DNA of 7,485 nucleotides. It comes from Methylovirgula sp. (GTDB lineage: Bacteria; Pseudomonadota; Alphaproteobacteria; Rhizobiales; Beijerinckiaceae). The position numbers were made by a program, and so were the translations under genes. The notes under the pieces were generated by a model. The model had not been told where the DNA came from, did not search any database, and saw only the letters and a program-made list of their open reading frames with translations. The stretch covers positions 1 to 7,485 of the forward strand of contig JANXSV010000372.1 in NCBI GenBank assembly GCA_025356505.1. The letters are read 5' to 3'. Positions 6,703-7,485 of the stretch are shown piece by piece. The stretch's first letter is position 1, and the number at the start of each line of letters is the position of its first letter.

Positions 6703-7125
6703 TTATTTTCCACGCTGTCTAACGAGCGCGGCAACGTCGTCAATGCTCTGCCTGACCCCGTTGCAGATTGTAACAAACGTTTCGCAGGGAACAGCCTCAA
6801 TAGCAGACTGGTATGCGTATGTCGCTTCGCTTAGCGAGGCTGTGCCTTGCTCCGTTTCACCCAGCTTGCGCAAAGTATTCCCCAGCATAATCTCATCCAT
6901 CGCCCATGCCAGAGCGTTTTGAGATCTGGCCGCGGGCGTCAGCGCGGCTCTCAGCTCTGCCACTTTGATTTCGAGTTCAAGCCGCTGCGCCGCGGCTTGC
7001 TCCTGCGTTGGCTGTTGAGCACTTGCACCAAGATTTGCCACAAAAATAAGCGCCGCGGCAGCCACCATGGGTTGCAACACATGCGCGCACAGCTGCAAAA
7101 TCATCGCTGGCCGGATTGGCCGCAT
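6703..7125 (-). CDS. Exported protein with one TPR-like repeat
   Basis: A 140-residue protein of unknown function. A signal peptide with a long n-region covers about residues 1-36, with a hydrophobic core VAAAALIFVA (21-30) and likely cleavage at ASA|QQ, so it should be periplasmic. Residues 38-66 form a Gln/Ala/Glu-rich, probably helical segment. Residues 71-112 match the TPR consensus WAxxxxxLGxxLxxLGExExGtxxLxxAxxAYxxAIE. Then come Cys114 and Cys121 and a charged tail. Only one repeat is present, whereas related TPR proteins have many, so this may be a shortened member or a helical adaptor. The start is ATG 7125, because AAAGG (7138-7134) lies 8 nt upstream; GTG 7179 overlaps the preceding gene, and ATG 7104 and 7068 lack a ribosome-binding site. 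It lies 44 bp after the ThDP-enzyme gene and is probably co-transcribed with it. Confidence 0.7.
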   Translation of the reverse strand: MRPIRPAMILQLCAHVLQPMVAAAALIFVANLGASAQQPTQEQAAAQRLELEIKVAELRAALTPAARSQNALAWAMDEIMLGNTLRKLGETEQGTASLSEATYAYQSAIEAVPCETFVTICNGVRQSIDDVAALVRQRGK

Positions 7126-7143
7126 TTGGCCGACCTTTGGCCG
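7108..7143. repeat. Four TGGCCG boxes spaced about one helical turn apart
   Basis: TGGCCG occurs at 7108-7113, 7117-7122, 7127-7132 and 7138-7143, giving steps of 9, 10 and 11 bp. Three of the four are preceded by an extra T. The array covers the ribosome-binding site and first codons of the TPR-like gene. It could be a protein-binding array, an mRNA element, or chance duplication. Confidence 0.55.
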
Positions 7144-7169
7144 ATCTGCGCCCACATTTGCGTATATTT

Positions 7170-7485
7170 TCAGCCCCACTTTGCAGCGGCCTTTTCGCTC
7201 ATGGCCTTTTCACGAATCGCCTGCAGGGACAGGTTGGGTGAAATCACTTCAGGGTCAACCTTGAGATGCAGGATCGACGGCAAACCCGATGCGACAGCCC
7301 GTTCAAACGCCGGAGTAAATTCCTGCGACGTCAAAACCATTTCCCCGTGCCCGCCAAAGGCTCTCGCCAGCGCGGCAAAATCCGGGTTTTTGAGCTGCGT
7401 CCCCGACACGCGCGCCGGATATTCACGCTCCTGATGCATCCTTATGGTGCCATATTGCGCATTATCCACCACAATAACTACAATA
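7170..7485 (-). CDS. Thiamine-diphosphate enzyme, acetolactate-synthase type (C-terminal part)
   Basis: The last 104 codons of a ThDP-dependent enzyme; the 5' part lies beyond the right edge and the frame is open to base 7485. The visible segment begins at the end of the cofactor-binding domain: a hydrophobic strand ending in VVDN-AQYGTIRMHQE, where the Asn corresponds to the second half of the GDG-x(n)-N metal/ThDP motif. It continues with YPARVSGTQLKNPDFAALARAFGGHGE and the terminal SGLPSILHLKVDPEVISP. This is the C-terminal pattern of acetolactate synthase, glyoxylate carboligase and benzoylformate decarboxylase relatives. Many such enzymes take pyruvate or another 2-oxo acid, but the substrate cannot be deduced from this part. 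No regulatory-subunit gene follows, so a biosynthetic ilvB is less likely. The downstream neighbour is the exported TPR-like protein. Confidence 0.85.
   Translation of the reverse strand, partial: IVVIVVDNAQYGTIRMHQEREYPARVSGTQLKNPDFAALARAFGGHGEMVLTSQEFTPAFERAVASGLPSILHLKVDPEVISPNLSLQAIREKAMSEKAAAKWG

Overview
The window reads as a chromosomal segment from an alphaproteobacterium, most likely of the Hyphomicrobiales (Rhizobiales); I cannot name the genus. The main evidence is the order chvI-chvG-hprK, which is characteristic of that group, together with a short HprK that lacks the long N-terminal domain of Firmicutes enzymes. The DNA is moderately GC-rich. I see no mobile element, CRISPR array, tRNA or rRNA, and no stretch of 300 bases without a gene.

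Left part (1-2829, minus strand): the envelope and acid-stress two-component system, response regulator ChvI followed by sensor kinase ChvG, then the start of HPr kinase/phosphorylase hprK, which runs off the left edge. hprK begins at a TTG only 3 nt after the chvG stop and in the same frame. Transcribed away from chvI is a 151-aa FMN-binding split-barrel protein of the HugZ / pyridoxamine-phosphate-oxidase-like family (2918-3373, plus strand). The 88-bp divergent spacer holds a promoter-like sequence for chvI overlapping a 14-bp near-palindrome.

Middle (3374-5208): a 57-bp convergent gap with three tandem copies of a 12-13-nt unit, then a polytopic GT39/ArnT-like glycosyltransferase on the minus strand, then a 173-bp AT-rich gap with a palindrome and a helically phased direct repeat just upstream of the glycosyltransferase.

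Right part (5209-7485, all minus strand): in transcription order, the C-terminal end of a thiamine-diphosphate enzyme of the acetolactate-synthase type (cut by the right edge), a small exported protein with one TPR-like repeat, a 72-aa exported protein with one PsiF-type cysteine repeat, and the overlapping pair lrgA-lrgB (two-component membrane permease / holin-antiholin-like family). Spacings of 45-115 bp make co-transcription possible but unproven.

Most of the window is recognisable conserved gene content and I do not see a clear new multi-gene system. The items most worth a second look are the chvG/hprK stop-restart junction, the single-repeat PsiF-like protein, the four-fold TGGCCG array around the start of the TPR-like gene, the palindrome between chvI and its divergent neighbour, and the possible metabolic link between the ThDP enzyme and LrgAB.
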